From Mycolicibacterium palauense (GTDB lineage: Bacteria; Actinomycetota; Actinomycetes; Mycobacteriales; Mycobacteriaceae): a stretch of DNA of 64,000 nt. Position 1 is the stretch's first letter. Every line of letters starts with the position of its first letter. The stretch is taken from positions 1-64,000 of the forward strand of contig NZ_NVQF01000016.1 in NCBI RefSeq assembly GCF_002592005.1. Reading direction: 5' to 3'. This document shows, piece after piece, positions 55,488-64,000 of the stretch. The position numbers and the translations under genes were made by a program. The notes under the pieces were generated by a model. The model worked only from the letters and a program-made list of their open reading frames with translations. It had not been told where the DNA came from and ran no database searches.

Positions 55488-56724
55488 CCAGTTCGAACCC
55501 GACCGCGCGCAGCCGGTCGCGGTGGGCCCGCCACGGCGCCGGCTCAGTCGCGCGGCCCGCCTGCGGGCGGAGCGCACCAGGCGCCGCCGCCGCATCATGG
55601 GGGTCGGGGCGCTGGGACTGCTCGTCGTGGTCATCCTGACCACGGTGTTCCTGGGCTCGAAACTGTGGCACGGGTTGTTCGGCTCACCCACCGACTACAC
55701 CGGCGACGGCGAACGCGATGTCGTCATCCAGGTGCACGACGGCGACACCACCACGGCCATCGGCCAGACCCTTCACGACCGGGGTGTGGTCGCCACCGTG
55801 AAGGGATTCGTGGAGGCGGCCCAGGGCAACGAGGCCATCCAGGCCATCCAGCCCGGCTTCTACAAGGTGCGCACCCGGATTCCGGCGGCGTCGGCGGTCG
55901 AGCGATTGGTCGCCCCCGACAACCGGGTCGGCAAGCTGACCATTCCGGAGGGCCGGCAGCTCGACGACGTCACCGACGTCAAGACCAACGCCGTCACCGA
56001 GGGGATCTTCACGCTGATCTCCAAGGCCACCTGCGTCGATCTCGACGGCAAACGCAGCTGTGTGAGCGTCCAGGATCTGCGCAACGCCGCCGGCGCGGTC
56101 CCCGCCGACCGCCTCGGGGTGCCCCAGTGGGCGCTGCAGCCGGTCACGGCGATGGGCACCGATCACCGCCGGATCGAGGGCCTGATCGCCGCCGGAACGT
56201 GGAACGTCGACCCGGCGGCCTCCGCCCAGGACACGCTGGCGACGTTGATCGCCGCCAGCGCCTCCCGGTACACCGCGGGGGGGTTGCTGGACACCGCCGC
56301 CGCGATGAACATGTCGCCGTATTCGGTGCTGACCGTCGCCTCCCTGGTGCAGCGCGAGTCCACCCCGGAGGACTTCCCGAAGGTCGCCCGGGTGATCTAC
56401 AACCGGTTGGCCCAGGGCCGCAAGCTGGAGTTCGACTCGACGGTCAACTACTCGCTGGACCGCCAGGAGGTCGCCACCACCGACGGTGACCGCGCGCGGG
56501 TCACCCCGTGGAACACCTACGCCTCGCCGGGGCTGCCCGCCACGCCGATCTGCTCGCCCAGCGAGGCCGCGCTGGCGGCGGCCGAGCGTCCCGAACCCGG
56601 TGACTGGCTGTACTTCGTCACCGTCGACATGCAGGGCACCACCCTGTTCACCAAGGATTACGAGCAGCACCTGGCCAACATCGAGCTCGCCCGGCGCAAT
56701 GGTGTCCTCGACAGTGCCCGCTGA
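55480..56724 (+). CDS. mltG: endolytic transglycosylase MltG
   Basis: Membrane-anchored lytic transglycosylase that cleaves nascent peptidoglycan strands and sets glycan length. 414 residues: cytoplasmic Arg-rich tail (1-38), one membrane helix (about 40-58), a LysM-like region ([21 protein letters not shown]) and the YceG catalytic domain. Catalytic E293 lies in [21 protein letters not shown], and the ending includes [20 protein letters not shown]. It overlaps ruvX and aroE. Corresponds to Rv2553c. Confidence 0.94.
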   Translation: MTDQFEPDRAQPVAVGPPRRRLSRAARLRAERTRRRRRIMGVGALGLLVVVILTTVFLGSKLWHGLFGSPTDYTGDGERDVVIQVHDGDTTTAIGQTLHDRGVVATVKGFVEAAQGNEAIQAIQPGFYKVRTRIPAASAVERLVAPDNRVGKLTIPEGRQLDDVTDVKTNAVTEGIFTLISKATCVDLDGKRSCVSVQDLRNAAGAVPADRLGVPQWALQPVTAMGTDHRRIEGLIAAGTWNVDPAASAQDTLATLIAASASRYTAGGLLDTAAAMNMSPYSVLTVASLVQRESTPEDFPKVARVIYNRLAQGRKLEFDSTVNYSLDRQEVATTDGDRARVTPWNTYASPGLPATPICSPSEAALAAAERPEPGDWLYFVTVDMQGTTLFTKDYEQHLANIELARRNGVLDSAR

Positions 56725-57538
56725 GCCGACGGCCCGCAAGGCCGCCGTCCTGGGGTCCCCGATCGCGCATTCGCGGTCCCCGCAGCTGCACCTGGCCGCC
56801 TACCGGGCGTTGGGCCTGACCGACTGGACCTACGACCGCATCGAGTGCACCGCCGAGCAGTTGCCCGCGCTGGTGTCGGCGCTGGGACCGGAATGGGTCG
56901 GGTTGTCGGTGACCATGCCGGGCAAGTTCGCCGCCCTGGAGTTCGCCGACGAGCACACCGCCCGGGCGGCGCTGGTCGGCTCGGCCAACACCCTGGTCCG
57001 CACCGTCGCCGGCTGGCGGGCCGACAACACCGATGTGGACGGCGTGGCGGGGGCGCTGCGCGCCGCCGGGGTGGACCGGCCGGCCCGCGCGCTGGTGCTC
57101 GGCAGCGGGGGGACCGCCCCGGCCGCGGTGGTGGGTCTGGCCGAACTGGGTGCCCGGCAGGTCACCGTGGCCGCCAGGAACCCGGAGAAGGCCGCCCGAC
57201 TGCTCGAGCTGGCGTCCGACGTCGGGCTGACCGCCCGGTACTGCGCCCTCGACGCCGGAGACCAGGAGGCGCTGGCCCGCGCCAGCCGGTCGGCGGTGCT
57301 GGTGAGCACCGTGCCCGCCGAGGTGGCGGCCGGGCTGGTCCCGGCCCTGGAGCGGGCCGGCGTGCTGCTGGACGCCATCTACGATCCGTGGCCCACGCCG
57401 CTGGCCGCGGGGGTGGCCGCCGCAGGCGGCACCGTCATCGGTGGACTGCAGATGCTGCTGCACCAGGCCTTCGCACAAGTCGAACAATTCACAGGGCGAC
57501 CGGCGCCGCGCGAGCAGATGGCGGCCGCGCTGCAATAG
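56699..57538 (+). CDS. aroE: shikimate dehydrogenase
   Basis: NADP-dependent reduction of 3-dehydroshikimate to shikimate, fourth step of the shikimate pathway. 279 residues: GSPIAHSRSPQLHLAAYRAL, catalytic Lys in VTMPGKFAAL, NTDVDGV with the catalytic Asp, a Rossmann loop GSGGTAPAAV (the third Gly is replaced by Thr, as in Rv2552c-type enzymes), and C-terminal GGLQMLLHQAFAQVEQFTG. The ATG at 56699 overlaps mltG by 26 bp; GTGs at 56702 and 56714 are alternative starts. It belongs to the aro block that continues downstream. Confidence 0.92.
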   Translation: MVSSTVPAEPTARKAAVLGSPIAHSRSPQLHLAAYRALGLTDWTYDRIECTAEQLPALVSALGPEWVGLSVTMPGKFAALEFADEHTARAALVGSANTLVRTVAGWRADNTDVDGVAGALRAAGVDRPARALVLGSGGTAPAAVVGLAELGARQVTVAARNPEKAARLLELASDVGLTARYCALDAGDQEALARASRSAVLVSTVPAEVAAGLVPALERAGVLLDAIYDPWPTPLAAGVAAAGGTVIGGLQMLLHQAFAQVEQFTGRPAPREQMAAALQ

Positions 57539-57548
57539 CCTGCCCGGC

Positions 57549-57995
57549 GTGGGGGAGATCATCGCGCAGCGGCTGGCCGGGCCGGCCGCCGCGGCCGCGA
57601 TCCTGGCGTGGATGACGGCGTTGTGCGTCGCCGACCTGCGCGACCGCCGACTGCCCAACGCCTTGACGCTGCCCGGCGCGGCCGCCATCGCCGTGGTCGC
57701 CGGGTGCTGCGGCCGCGGACTGCCCGCGGTGCTCGGCGCGCTGGCGCTGGCCGGGGCGTATCTGGTGGTGCACCTGGCGGCGCCCCGGGGGATGGGTGCC
57801 GGTGACGTGAAGCTGGCGTTGGGCACCGGGGCGCTGACCGGCGCCTTCGGTGCCGAGGTGTGGTTCCTGGGCGCCCTGGGCGCCCCACTGCTGACCCTGG
57901 CGGTCGCGGTGGTCGGCCGGCGTCGGGTGGTCCCGCACGGACCGTCGATGTGTCTGGCGAGCGCGGCGGTGCTCACGGCGGCCTGGCTGTACTGA
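57549..57995 (+). CDS. A24-family prepilin peptidase (type IV leader peptidase)
   Basis: A 148-residue membrane aspartyl protease lacking the N-terminal methylase domain of full-length PilD. The two catalytic Asp are in VADLRDRRLPN and GMGAGDVKL (GxGD motif). Five or six helices. It presumably cleaves class III signal peptides of Flp/tad-type pilins; none is in the window. The GTG start gives MGEIIAQRL. Corresponds to Rv2551c. Confidence 0.88.
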   Translation: MGEIIAQRLAGPAAAAAILAWMTALCVADLRDRRLPNALTLPGAAAIAVVAGCCGRGLPAVLGALALAGAYLVVHLAAPRGMGAGDVKLALGTGALTGAFGAEVWFLGALGAPLLTLAVAVVGRRRVVPHGPSMCLASAAVLTAAWLY

Positions 57996-58022
57996 GCGGT
58001 GCGGGGCCGAGGTCGTGCTGTC

Positions 58023-58064
58023 GGTGTCGTGCTGCCGGTGTTGTGGTGTCGGTGTTGTGGTGTC
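58023..58064 (+). repeat. 14-bp tandem repeat between prepilin peptidase and aroC
   Basis: Units at 58023, 58037 and 58051 follow GGTGTYGTGSTGYC; the last two are identical, and a decaying partial copy flanks each side. The region is a T/G-rich skewed tract upstream of aroC. Confidence 0.75.
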
Positions 58065-58142
58065 GGTGTCGCGGGGGCGGTGTGGTGTCACCGCCGTCAC
58101 CGGATTACGTCTGCGGAGTTGCCGCGTGGGAAGATGGAACTC

Positions 58143-59354
58143 GTGTTGCGTTGGACGACCGCCGGTGAATCCCATGGCCGCGCGTTGGTGGCCATGGTCG
58201 AGGGCATGGTCGCCGGCGTGCAGGTGACCTCGCAGGACATCGGCGAACAGCTGAGACGGCGCCGCCTGGGCTACGGCCGCGGCGCACGGATGAAGTTCGA
58301 GCAGGACCAGGTGAGCGTGCTGGCCGGTGTCCGCCACGGTCGCACCCTCGGCGGGCCGATCGCCGTCGAGATCGGCAACACCGAGTGGCCCAAATGGGAG
58401 ACCGTGATGGCCGCCGATCCGGTCGACGCCGGCGTCCTCGACCAGGACGGTGGCGCCCGCAACGCCCCGCTGACGCGGCCGCGTCCCGGCCACGCCGACT
58501 ACGCCGGAATGCTCAAGTACGGTTTCGACGACGCCCGGCCGGTGCTGGAACGTGCCAGCGCCCGCGAGACGGCCGCCCGCGTGGCCGCCGGGACGATCGC
58601 CAGGCAGTTCCTTCGGCAGGCCCTGGGCGTGGAGGTGCTGTCGCACATCGTGTCCATCGGGGCCTCCAAGCCCTATGCCGGCCCGCCGCCGCAGCCCTCG
58701 GATCTGGCCGCCATCGACGACAGCCCGGTACGGGCCTTCGACAAGGCCGCCGAGGAGGCGATGATCGCCGAGATCGAGGCCGCCAAACGCGACGGCGACA
58801 CCCTGGGCGGTGTCATCGAGGTGGTGGCGTCGGGTCTGCCGGTCGGGCTGGGCTCGTTCACCAGCGGTGAAAACCGCCTCGACGGCCAGCTCGCCGCGGC
58901 GGTCATGGGCATCCAGGCCATCAAGGGCGTGGAGGTCGGCGACGGGTTCGAGACCGCCCGCCGGCGCGGCAGCCAGGCCCACGACGAGATCTTCCCCGGC
59001 CCCGAGGGGGTGGTCCGTTCCACCAACCGCGCCGGCGGGCTGGAGGGCGGCATGACCAACGGCCAGCCGCTGCGGGTGCGCGCGGCGATGAAACCCATCT
59101 CCACGGTGCCCAGGGCGTTGGCCACCGTCGACATGGCCACCGGCGCCGAGGCCGTGGCCATCCACCAGCGCTCCGACGTGTGCGCCGTCCCGGCCGCGGG
59201 TGTGGTGGTCGAGACCATGGTGGCGCTGGTGCTGGCCCGCGCGGTGCTGGAGAAGTTCGGCGGTGACTCGCTGGAGGAGACCCGCCGCAACATCGATGCC
59301 TATCTGCGCACGGTCGCCGAGCACGAACCGGTGGCCGCGCGGGCGTCGGGGTAG
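58143..59354 (+). CDS. aroC: chorismate synthase
   Basis: FMN-dependent enzyme converting EPSP to chorismate, last step of the shikimate pathway. 403 residues (401 in H37Rv, where it is called aroF). Signature segments are [32 protein letters not shown], the FMN region [18 protein letters not shown] and [17 protein letters not shown]. The GTG at 58143 gives [12 protein letters not shown] like its relatives; GGGAAG lies about 10 bp upstream. The ATG at 58134 is possible but sits too close to that site. It is 10 bp upstream of aroK. Confidence 0.96.
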   Translation: MLRWTTAGESHGRALVAMVEGMVAGVQVTSQDIGEQLRRRRLGYGRGARMKFEQDQVSVLAGVRHGRTLGGPIAVEIGNTEWPKWETVMAADPVDAGVLDQDGGARNAPLTRPRPGHADYAGMLKYGFDDARPVLERASARETAARVAAGTIARQFLRQALGVEVLSHIVSIGASKPYAGPPPQPSDLAAIDDSPVRAFDKAAEEAMIAEIEAAKRDGDTLGGVIEVVASGLPVGLGSFTSGENRLDGQLAAAVMGIQAIKGVEVGDGFETARRRGSQAHDEIFPGPEGVVRSTNRAGGLEGGMTNGQPLRVRAAMKPISTVPRALATVDMATGAEAVAIHQRSDVCAVPAAGVVVETMVALVLARAVLEKFGGDSLEETRRNIDAYLRTVAEHEPVAARASG

Positions 59355-59364
59355 GCGGTCGGCG

Positions 59365-61133
<1,769 letters not shown>

Positions 61134-61142
61134 GGCGGGGCG

Positions 61143-61169
61143 GAACCGGGTGCCGGTCCGGCCCGGTTC
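61143..61169. terminator. bidirectional hairpin terminator between aroB and the Rv2536-like gene
   Basis: GAACCGGG (61143-61150) pairs with CCCGGTTC (61162-61169); GCCG and CGGC extend the stem inside with a small bulge and a 3-base loop. It occupies nearly all of the 34-bp space between two converging genes. Confidence 0.6.
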
Positions 61170-61905
61170 AGTCCTTGCGCTGATCCCCGGGCGAAGTGTC
61201 GGTGCCGCCCCCGGTCTCCGGAGTGATCTGCTGGGTCTCCTCCTCAGCCGACTCCCGGGACGGCTCCGGGGATGACTCCAGGGATGACCCCGTGTCGCGT
61301 TCGGCGGTGGCCACCGCCGAACCGTGACTCTCGGTGTCGTGGGCGGGGTTCGACGGGTCGCTGACGACGGGCGTGGGACCGGTCGGGAAGTCGTCTTCCC
61401 GCACGGCGGCGAACACATCGGTGTCGGCGCGGTCGTCGTCGTACGCGGCGCCGCCCTCGGCCTGGGCCTTGCGGTCCACCGGCGGGGCCTTGCGGTCCAC
61501 CAGCCACCGGCCGATGGCCGCGGCGGCGACCGCGGGGACGAACACGAGCAGGGCCGTGAACGCGGCGAACGTCGTCAACTCGTTGATCAGGCCGCCGACA
61601 TAGAGCGCGGAGTAGAACAGTGAGATCAGCCACGACACGGCGCCGGAGACCAGCCCGGCGACCAGACCGGCCAGCAGCCACGTCATCGCCAGGTCTTCGC
61701 GGCGGTCGGGGTCGGGGTTGGTGCGGGCGTCGGAGCGTCCGTCGAGATAACCCCACACCAGCACCACCACAACCAGCACCGCCAGCAGCGTGAGGCTGAT
61801 CAGCAGAGCCTGCGTCTCGTACTGATTGATCAGCGCTCCCTGGATCAGCCGCACCACGACCATCAGTCCCGCGAACACCAACCCGCGCACCAGCCACTTG
61901 CTCAT
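61168..61905 (-). CDS. B-4DMT-type four-helix membrane protein (Rv2536-like)
   Basis: A 245-residue protein with four predicted helices in the first 135 residues (MSKWLVRGLVFAGLMVVV and three more) and a long acidic, Ser/Pro/Glu-rich cytoplasmic tail. The layout and position match Rv2536, a family sometimes called B-4DMT transporters. No substrate is known. A 21-bp-spaced direct repeat inside the gene produces a doubled VDRKA motif right after the last helix. It converges on aroB and is divergent from pepQ (33 bp). Confidence 0.8.
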   Translation of the reverse strand: MSKWLVRGLVFAGLMVVVRLIQGALINQYETQALLISLTLLAVLVVVVLVWGYLDGRSDARTNPDPDRREDLAMTWLLAGLVAGLVSGAVSWLISLFYSALYVGGLINELTTFAAFTALLVFVPAVAAAAIGRWLVDRKAPPVDRKAQAEGGAAYDDDRADTDVFAAVREDDFPTGPTPVVSDPSNPAHDTESHGSAVATAERDTGSSLESSPEPSRESAEEETQQITPETGGGTDTSPGDQRKD

Positions 61906-61938
61906 GGGGCCACAGCGTAGCGAGTACCGTCAGCGGGC

Positions 61939-63030
61939 GTGACACATTCCCAGCGACGTGACAAGTTGCGCACCCTGCTCGGCCCCGCCGATCTGGACGC
62001 GATGCTGGTCAGCGACCTGACCAATGTCCGGTACCTGTCCGGGTTCACCGGCTCCAACGCGGCGCTGCTGGTATTCGCCGACGAGCGGCCGGCGATCCTG
62101 GCCACCGACGGCCGCTACCGCACCCAGGCGGCCCGCCAGGCCCCCGACCTGGCCGTCGACATCGAGCGGGCATGCGGTCGTCATCTGGTTTGCCGGGCCG
62201 CGGGCGCGGGGGCGCGACGGATCGGTTTCGAGGGACACGCGGTGACCGTCGATGCACACCTGGCCCTGTTGGGTGTGCTGGAGCCCAACCGGAACGCGGA
62301 ACTGGTCCGCGCCTCGGGTCTGGTGGAAGAGCTGCGCGAGATCAAGGACGACGGCGAGGTGGCGCTGCTGCGGTTGGCCTGTGAGGCCGCCGACGCCGCC
62401 CTGGCCGACCTGATCGAGCAGGGCGGGCTGCGGCCCGGGCGCACCGAGAAGGAGGTGCGCCGCGACCTGGAGTCCCGGATGCTCGACCACGGCGCCGACG
62501 GGCCGTCCTTCGAGACCATCGTCGCCGCCGGCGCCAATTCCGCGGTGCCCCACCACCGGCCCACCGACGCGGTGCTGCAGGCGGGGGACTTCGTCAAGAT
62601 CGACTTCGGCGCGCTGGTCGGTGGCTACCACTCCGACATGACCCGAACGTTCGTGCTCGGAACCGCCGCGGACTGGCAGCGCGAGATCTACGGCCTGGTC
62701 GCCGCCGCCCAGCGGGCCGGACGCGAGGCGTTGGGCCCCGATGTGCCGCTGTGCTCGGTGGACGCGGCGTCGCGGCAGGTCATCGCCGACGCCGGGTACG
62801 GCGAGACGTTCAGTCACGGGCTCGGCCACGGGGTGGGACTGCAGATCCACGAAGCGCCGGGAATCAACGCGTCGGCCGCCGGTACACTACGTGCTGGCTC
62901 CGCGGTGACCGTGGAACCAGGTGTCTACTTGCCCGATCGCGGCGGTGTCCGCATCGAGGACACCTTGGTCGTCGGCATGAAGTCGCCCGAACTGCTTACC
63001 CGGTTCCCCAAGGATCTGACGATCCTGTAG
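61939..63030 (+). CDS. pepQ: Xaa-Pro dipeptidase/aminopeptidase (M24)
   Basis: Metallo-aminopeptidase of the M24 pita-bread fold, 363 residues, that removes N-terminal residues before proline. The five metal ligands are visible in [19 protein letters not shown] (two Asp), [14 protein letters not shown] (His, then Glu) and VRIEDTLVV (Glu). The N-terminal creatinase-like domain starts [13 protein letters not shown] start. Corresponds to Rv2535c. It lies 50 bp upstream of efp. Confidence 0.94.
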   Translation: MTHSQRRDKLRTLLGPADLDAMLVSDLTNVRYLSGFTGSNAALLVFADERPAILATDGRYRTQAARQAPDLAVDIERACGRHLVCRAAGAGARRIGFEGHAVTVDAHLALLGVLEPNRNAELVRASGLVEELREIKDDGEVALLRLACEAADAALADLIEQGGLRPGRTEKEVRRDLESRMLDHGADGPSFETIVAAGANSAVPHHRPTDAVLQAGDFVKIDFGALVGGYHSDMTRTFVLGTAADWQREIYGLVAAAQRAGREALGPDVPLCSVDAASRQVIADAGYGETFSHGLGHGVGLQIHEAPGINASAAGTLRAGSAVTVEPGVYLPDRGGVRIEDTLVVGMKSPELLTRFPKDLTIL

Positions 63031-63080
63031 CACCCGATCCCGCCGACCAGGGATCCCCGACTCTCAAAGGAGTACCGACT

Positions 63081-63644
63081 GTGGCATCGACTGCCGACTT
63101 CAAGAATGGTCTGGTCCTCAACATCGATGGCCAGCTGTGGCAGATCGTGGAGTTCCAGCACGTCAAGCCCGGCAAGGGCCCGGCGTTCGTCCGCACCAAG
63201 CTCAAGAACGTGCTGTCGGGCAAGGTGGTCGACAAGACCTACAACGCCGGTGTGAAGGTCGAGACCGCCACCGTGGACCGCCGCGACGCCACCTACCTCT
63301 ACCGCGACGGCAGCGACTTCGTGTTCATGGACTCCGAGGACTACGAGCAGCATCCGCTGCCGGACTCGCTGGTCGGCAACGCCGCCAACTTCCTGCTGGA
63401 GAGCATGCCGGTGCAGATCGCCTTCCACAACGGCAGCCCGCTGTACCTCGAACTGCCCGTGACCGTCGAACTCGAGGTCACCCACACCGAGCCCGGGCTG
63501 CAGGGGGACCGCTCCAGCGCCGGCACCAAGCCCGCCACCGTCGAGACCGGTGCCGAGATCCAGGTACCGCTGTTCATCAACACCGGCGACAAGCTCAAGA
63601 TCGACTCGCGGGACGGAAGCTACCTGGGCCGCGTGAATGCCTGA
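63081..63644 (+). CDS. efp: translation elongation factor P
   Basis: EF-P relieves ribosome stalling at polyproline. 187 residues, the same as H37Rv. The first domain has the modification loop [17 protein letters not shown], with Lys at the tip (the actinobacterial EF-P loop); the OB domains end [23 protein letters not shown] lies upstream of the GTG. It overlaps nusB by 8 bp. Corresponds to Rv2534c. Confidence 0.97.
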   Translation: MASTADFKNGLVLNIDGQLWQIVEFQHVKPGKGPAFVRTKLKNVLSGKVVDKTYNAGVKVETATVDRRDATYLYRDGSDFVFMDSEDYEQHPLPDSLVGNAANFLLESMPVQIAFHNGSPLYLELPVTVELEVTHTEPGLQGDRSSAGTKPATVETGAEIQVPLFINTGDKLKIDSRDGSYLGRVNA

Positions 63645-64000
63645 CGACCGGTCTTCCCGGCCCGCGCGCCCCGCGAGGGGACGTCACCACGCGCGCAAAC
63701 GGGCGGTGGATCTGCTGTTCGAGGCCGAGGCCCGCGGGCTGACCGCGGCCGAGGTGGCCGCCGGGCGCACCGAGCTGGCCCGGGTGCAGCCCGACGTCGA
63801 GCCGCTCAATCCCTACACCGTGACGGTGGCCAACGGGGTCGCCGAGCACGCCGCCCACATCGACGATCTCATCAGCAGCCACCTGCAGGGCTGGGCCCTG
63901 GAACGGCTGCCCGCGGTGGACCGCTCCATCCTGCGGGTGGCGGTCTGGGAGTTGCTGCACGCCGAGGATGTGCCCGAGCCGGTGGCCGTCGACGAAGCGG
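63637..64000 (+). CDS. nusB: transcription antitermination factor NusB (3' truncated by window end)
   Basis: Partial NusB, 121 codons of an expected 150-160. It has a basic N-terminal tail ([20 protein letters not shown]) and the helical core with [20 protein letters not shown]. NusB binds NusE (S10) and boxA RNA of rRNA operons. The ATG at 63637 overlaps the efp end by 8 bp. Corresponds to Rv2533c. Confidence 0.95.
   Translation, partial: MPDDRSSRPARPARGRHHARKRAVDLLFEAEARGLTAAEVAAGRTELARVQPDVEPLNPYTVTVANGVAEHAAHIDDLISSHLQGWALERLPAVDRSILRVAVWELLHAEDVPEPVAVDEA

Overview
The window is high-GC actinobacterial DNA from a mycobacterium, most likely a fast-growing Mycobacterium/Mycolicibacterium species. 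The backbone secD-secF-lipoprotein-apt-relA ... ppiB-glyoxalase-hisS ... dhaA-Rv2578c ... aspS ... rarA-yjbQ-alaS-ruvX-mltG-aroE-prepilin peptidase-aroC-aroK-aroB ... pepQ-efp-nusB is the M. tuberculosis H37Rv Rv2587c to Rv2533c order, read on the opposite strand. GTG and TTG starts, 4-bp ATGA/GTGA overlaps, dense packing and mycobacterium-specific families (Rv2566-Rv2569c, Rv2536, Rv2575, Rv2578c) agree with this. The first 18 bases are a Tn5/Nextera mosaic-end remnant, so the window begins at an assembly contig end and secD is cut there. nusB runs off the right end. No stretch longer than about 270 bp lacks a gene. No tRNA, rRNA, insertion sequence, prophage or CRISPR array was seen.

Region by region: 1-7286, protein export (SecDF), a peptide-binding lipoprotein, purine salvage (apt) and the stringent-response enzyme Rel. 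7299-11468, an insertion relative to H37Rv: a PD-(D/E)XK-like protein, a mini zinc-ribbon protein and an ectoine-type ABC importer (ehuBCDA). 11613-14609, cyclophilin PpiB, an aberrant glyoxalase-II-like protein and HisRS. 14748-20464, a membrane protein and the urea ABC importer urtABCDE behind a GlnR-type box. 20464-23600, an MmpS-like secreted protein, a haloalkane dehalogenase with its TetR, and the SOS-type radical SAM protein. 23634-30568, a lipid or xenobiotic catabolism block (SnoaL-like, two acyl-CoA dehydrogenases, amidohydrolase, TetR, luciferase-like oxidoreductase, thioesterase) with a double palindromic operator. 30601-39654, hydrolases, AspRS, a Ddn-type protein, a thiolase and a divergent HxlR regulator.

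39758-47875 is the most intriguing part: a collinear four-gene cassette of a DUF2126 transglutaminase-like giant, a circularly permuted ATP-grasp/alpha-E protein, a second transglutaminase-like protein and a zinc-ribbon HExxH metallopeptidase. It looks like a peptide-ligation and peptide-cleavage system of unknown substrate. 47973-55487 holds DUF3097, a secreted protein, RarA followed by a five-copy 26-bp palindromic repeat, a GlsB-type membrane protein behind a SigF-like promoter, YjbQ, AlaRS and RuvX. 55480-64000 holds MltG, the shikimate genes (without the type II dehydroquinase usually found here), PepQ, EF-P and NusB.

A recurring feature is short tandem duplication (9-26 bp units) at gene boundaries. 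One such duplication has displaced the urtC start codon and another has rewritten the C-terminus of a Ddn-type protein.
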